21,221 bases of DNA, taken from contig ATSW01001029.1 of the NCBI GenBank assembly GCA_000444245.1, positions 1 to 21,221 of the forward strand, in the 5' to 3' direction. Source of the DNA: Botryllus schlosseri. Taxonomy: Eukaryota; Chordata; Ascidiacea; Stolidobranchia; Styelidae. A program made the translations under genes and the position numbers. This document shows positions 18,836 to 21,221 of this stretch, in pieces. Numbering within the stretch: the first letter of the stretch is position 1; each line of letters starts with the position of its first letter. The notes below the pieces were generated by a model. That model worked only from the letters and a program-made list of their open reading frames with translations. It made no database searches and was not told where the DNA came from.

Positions 18836-18851
18836 GTTATGTCGACATAAC
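18836..18851. repeat. Perfect 16 bp palindrome
   Basis: GTTATGTCGACATAAC reads identically on both strands. It could be a palindromic protein-binding site or chance; nothing nearby decides. Confidence 0.5.
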
Positions 18852-19331
18852 ACAATGCAAATGCCCGAAATTGCGAGTGCATAATTAGGCATGCCCGGGT
18901 CTTTCATCAAGTATTCCGCAAGGTTTTCAGAAGTCACAATGGTGCAGTATGCAACTGATAGTTACTTCGCGGTGTGACCTCGCCTCACGAATAAGTCCCG
19001 AAATCAGAGAGTAACCCAGCATTCACTTGTTCTGCGGTACACCACAGATTGATAGATACACCGAAAACACGACACCGCGTTCGCTATTCAACGAAACTTC
19101 AGTACGCTAATCCGAGGCAATCGAATTTACTACATGCTGAACCGCGTCTTGCCGGCGGAAATTTGAAGCCTTACTTTTTCTCACCTCCTTTAAATACTCC
19201 ACACATCCGACGCTTCATTGCGCAGTTCGTTACGTCAACAAAATGAAAAGGCCTCTCTCTTGCGGGAGATGTTATCGTGCTATCAAGTTCAGCTGAGTGC
19301 GGCACACTTGCAGTAGTAAGGGTAGCGTGCA

Positions 19332-19361
19332 TGATCATTGATCAATCCCGATCAATGATCA
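19332..19361. repeat. Perfect inverted repeat with 12 bp arms and 6 bp loop
   Basis: TGATCATTGATC, loop AATCCC, then GATCAATGATCA. The arms pair perfectly and each is rich in GATC/TGATCA. There is no T-run that would suggest a Pol III terminator, and no gene next to it. Function unknown. Confidence 0.7.
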
Positions 19362-19692
19362 ATTGATTGGGAGTGAAATTACAGGAATCTATGATGACGA
19401 CAAATCAGAACACTTGTTGCATTGCGTAATTATTAAAACATGAATTATCTGACTGTAGAAATTGTATTTCTTAACACCGTAAATTAACGTAACCACAACG
19501 AAGCACTTCTTAATTGCTTCAACTATAGGGTACATATTTTCATAGCGTGTAATCCAGGTGTGGGAACTTACAGCAGGCTTGTGTTTTTTATGTGTCACGG
19601 TTCCGTAGAGGTCTAGAAAATATGCATAAAACAAAGTTGTTATGTGCAAGTCTTCTCAGGGAATCACGCTGTTGTGATTTATAACCGTTTTA

Positions 19693-19745
19693 CTGACCTA
19701 TCGATATCGCCTTCCGCTAGACCTGACCTATAGATCTCGCCTTCC
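19693..19745 (+). repeat. Tandem duplication, 23 bp unit at 30 bp period
   Basis: CTGACCTATCGATATCGCC (then TTCC) at 19693-19715 and CTGACCTATAGATCTCGCC (then TTCC) at 19723-19745, with two mismatches. Confidence 0.65.
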
Positions 19746-19880
19746 ATGACATGCCAAGATTGCCAACCCATTTTTGTCGCTTGCTTTTTTCTATACTATC
19801 TTTTACTTTTCATTCAGTGTGTACGCCTCCTCTTTACATCGCCTAGGCCAAGGTGGGTGTCGGATTCCTAAAACTACTCC

Positions 19881-20060
19881 GAGTAGTGGCCCAGTTGGTT
19901 AAACAGTGCAGTCACGACACCAATGGTTGCTGGCTCGAGTATTGGCTCTGCCATGTTTCTATGTGCCGGAGGTTTACCTGGGCTCCTCATTGCCGATCCC
20001 GCTGTAAATACAACGCCTTGAAAAGTCCAGAGGAAGAGAGAGCCGAACTCTAGAAAGATA
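19881..20060 (+). repeat. tRNA-derived SINE with a different head but a shared central block
   Basis: A box-like TGGCCCAGTTGG (19887-19898) and B box-like GGCTCGAGTATT (19932-19943), then GCCGGAGGTTTACCTGGGCT and CCTCATTGCC. That last block parallels GTTGGAGGTTTATCTAAGCT and CCTCTTCGCC in the other SINE family. The tRNA-like heads differ, which suggests two families built on one conserved central domain. The 3' end is not clear. Confidence 0.65.
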
Positions 20061-20385
20061 GCAGGAAAAGTACCAGAGAAACGACACAGGACAAGCGTAA
20101 AGACCTTATGAAATTTATTGTGCGGGCGCATATGACCCAAGTTGTTAAAAGCGCCAATTGTGTCAATAAAACAAGCAAACAACAAGATTTCCAGTACAAA
20201 TTTTAGAATCATCTGTTTTGTAGTGCGTAGTCTGACTTTTATGATTGGTAAAAAGTGCCCCCCTTTCCGGATTCCAAAATATGGAAACCTTATTAACTAT
20301 TGATCAGATACATAGCACTGAGCCTACTTGCCTCGAATGACGTCACTGAGCAGTGAGCATCGGACACGTAATACGTATAAGTTTA
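20061..20385. other. Intergenic stretch, no recognised feature
   Basis: Between the third SINE and B8. The 112-codon minus-strand ORF (20212..19874) is mostly the SINE's opposite strand. Confidence 0.45.
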
Positions 20386-20530
20386 CGTACAATGTTCTTT
20401 CCAAGTCTCTACTAGTTGATGACGATTACCCCTGACGAGTGTCAGCCGGAAATAATCGGGTTTATTTCAATATGAATCAATTACTCAATTGCATATTGAA
20501 GCTCTAGTCTGTAGGCTACCTCCAACAAGC
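20386..20530 (+). repeat. Family B right arm, well preserved (B8)
   Basis: Reads in order CGTACAATGTTCTTTCC, TCTCTACTAGTTGATGACG, ATTACCCCTGACGAGTGTC, GGGTTTATTTCAATATGAAT and GCATATTGAAGCTCTAG. It is the clearest template for the right-arm consensus. There is no left arm or interior. Confidence 0.6.
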
Positions 20531-21080
20531 CCTCTTCGTATATGGGCGCAGCGGAGCGTCCTTTATTTGATACTGCCGTTGTTAACGAGGTACCACCGCT
20601 GACGACAGATGACCGTTCATCCCAGGCTTTAAGACGATTTCGACAAATGATTCATCTGAATCTGAATCCAACCCCCAACCTTCAATATTAATATTGGGTG
20701 TAATTACCCGTGTAGACAATGTGGGCGCATAAACTTCGACGATTTACTATAAAAGCAACCACGCAAGATGCAACAAAATCGCTTGTGTGATAGCGAAATG
20801 GTAGCGTGTCGTAGCTCATTCATTCAATATCCCTCTCATAGGGTCCCATTTAAAACAGAAATCAATTTAAAACAAACTTGTTTAAAACGTGGCCCTTGTT
20901 TAAAGCATGTCTGTTATTGTTTTGTTATTATTTTAGGTCATGACGTCATTAATTATGAAGTCATAGTGGATTGACAATCCAAAAATATCTTCAACCAGGA
21001 CTATATCTTTATGCAACATTATTACGGCCGGCGGTCATCATCCTCAAAACATCCGTTCCGTACCAATGATCTATCTATAT
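20531..21080. other. Intergenic stretch before the hAT-like end
   Basis: Contains a 14 bp palindrome, CAATATTAATATTG (about 20682-20695), and several TTTAAAAC motifs at 20848-20890. No gene recognised. Confidence 0.4.
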
Positions 21081-21221
21081 CAGTGGTTCCCAACGTGGGC
21101 GACATCGCCCCCCCAGGGTCGATTTGACGGTCTAGGGGGCGAAAGTGACGAAGGGGGTGATAGGGGGGGCGAAAATGGTCAAAGGGGGCGACAGGGGGCG
21201 AAAATAGCGAAGGGGGCGATT
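21081..21221 (+). mobile_element. hAT-like transposon end running off the right edge
   Basis: CAGTGGTTCCCAACGTGGGC matches the well-known terminal inverted repeat style of ZBED/Charlie-like hAT elements (CAGTGGTTCCCAA). ATCTATAT (21073-21080) is the candidate 8 bp target-site copy. Next to the end are reiterations of GGGGGCGAAAA/GGGGGCGAC. No transposase is visible in the 141 bp present, so autonomous status is unknown. Confidence 0.75.

Larger units (their letters stand above)
18679..19880. other. Intergenic stretch, no gene recognised
   Basis: About 1.2 kb holding only the small palindromes and the 19693 duplication listed separately. ORFs of 65-86 codons are unsupported. Confidence 0.45.

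Noticed and set aside
19874-20212. 112-codon minus-strand ORF
   Set aside because: Largely the reverse strand of a SINE; no domain seen.
1-21221. CRISPR array, operon, rRNA or retrovirus-like element
   Set aside because: No regularly spaced repeats with unique spacers, no rRNA motifs, and no gag/pol/LTR signatures were seen. The only reverse-transcribing remnant is the LINE tail.

Overview
The window looks like a gene-poor, repeat-rich stretch of an invertebrate animal genome. The evidence is GT..AG introns, tRNA-derived SINEs, a LINE tail, a hAT-type transposon end, many foldback/MITE-like repeats, and no operons or long bacterial-type ORFs. I cannot name the species from sequence alone.

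The one host gene I can support is on the minus strand and leaves the window at the left edge. It is an organic anion transporting polypeptide (SLCO/OATP) gene. Its N-terminal coding exon is at 14044..13533 and its second coding exon at 925..785. The two are separated by a 12.6 kb intron (13532..926) that makes up most of the window. The exons join in frame (phase 2) to give the OATP TM1-loop-TM2 signature, with MGSGYSKSALTSIERR running across the junction. Upstream, a TATA-like box (14686..14681) and a strong donor (14575) suggest a short non-coding first exon.

The big intron and the flank are filled with repeats in five families. Family A is a 300-450 bp MITE-like element with CAGACTTGGACAAC-type ends, with about 10 copies. 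Family B is a long-inverted-repeat foldback element recognised by CGGGTTTATTTCAATATGAA, with 8 loci. Family C is a 650 bp near-palindrome (1968-2617) directly followed by a diverged relative (2630-3034). Family D is three tRNA-derived SINEs, of which the third has a different head but shares a central block. Family E has ~133 bp internal tandem units at two distant loci.

To the right of the gene are the 3' end of an RNase H-type (I/Jockey-like) LINE with its (TAA)n tail (about 15630-16058), further copies of A, B, D and E, an AGAACT-rich direct-repeat pair, several perfect small palindromes, and a hAT-like transposon end with G-rich GGGGGCGA reiterations running off the right edge. No other convincing protein-coding gene, tRNA, rRNA or CRISPR array was found. 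Most of the remaining ORFs are chance or shadow frames of the repeats.
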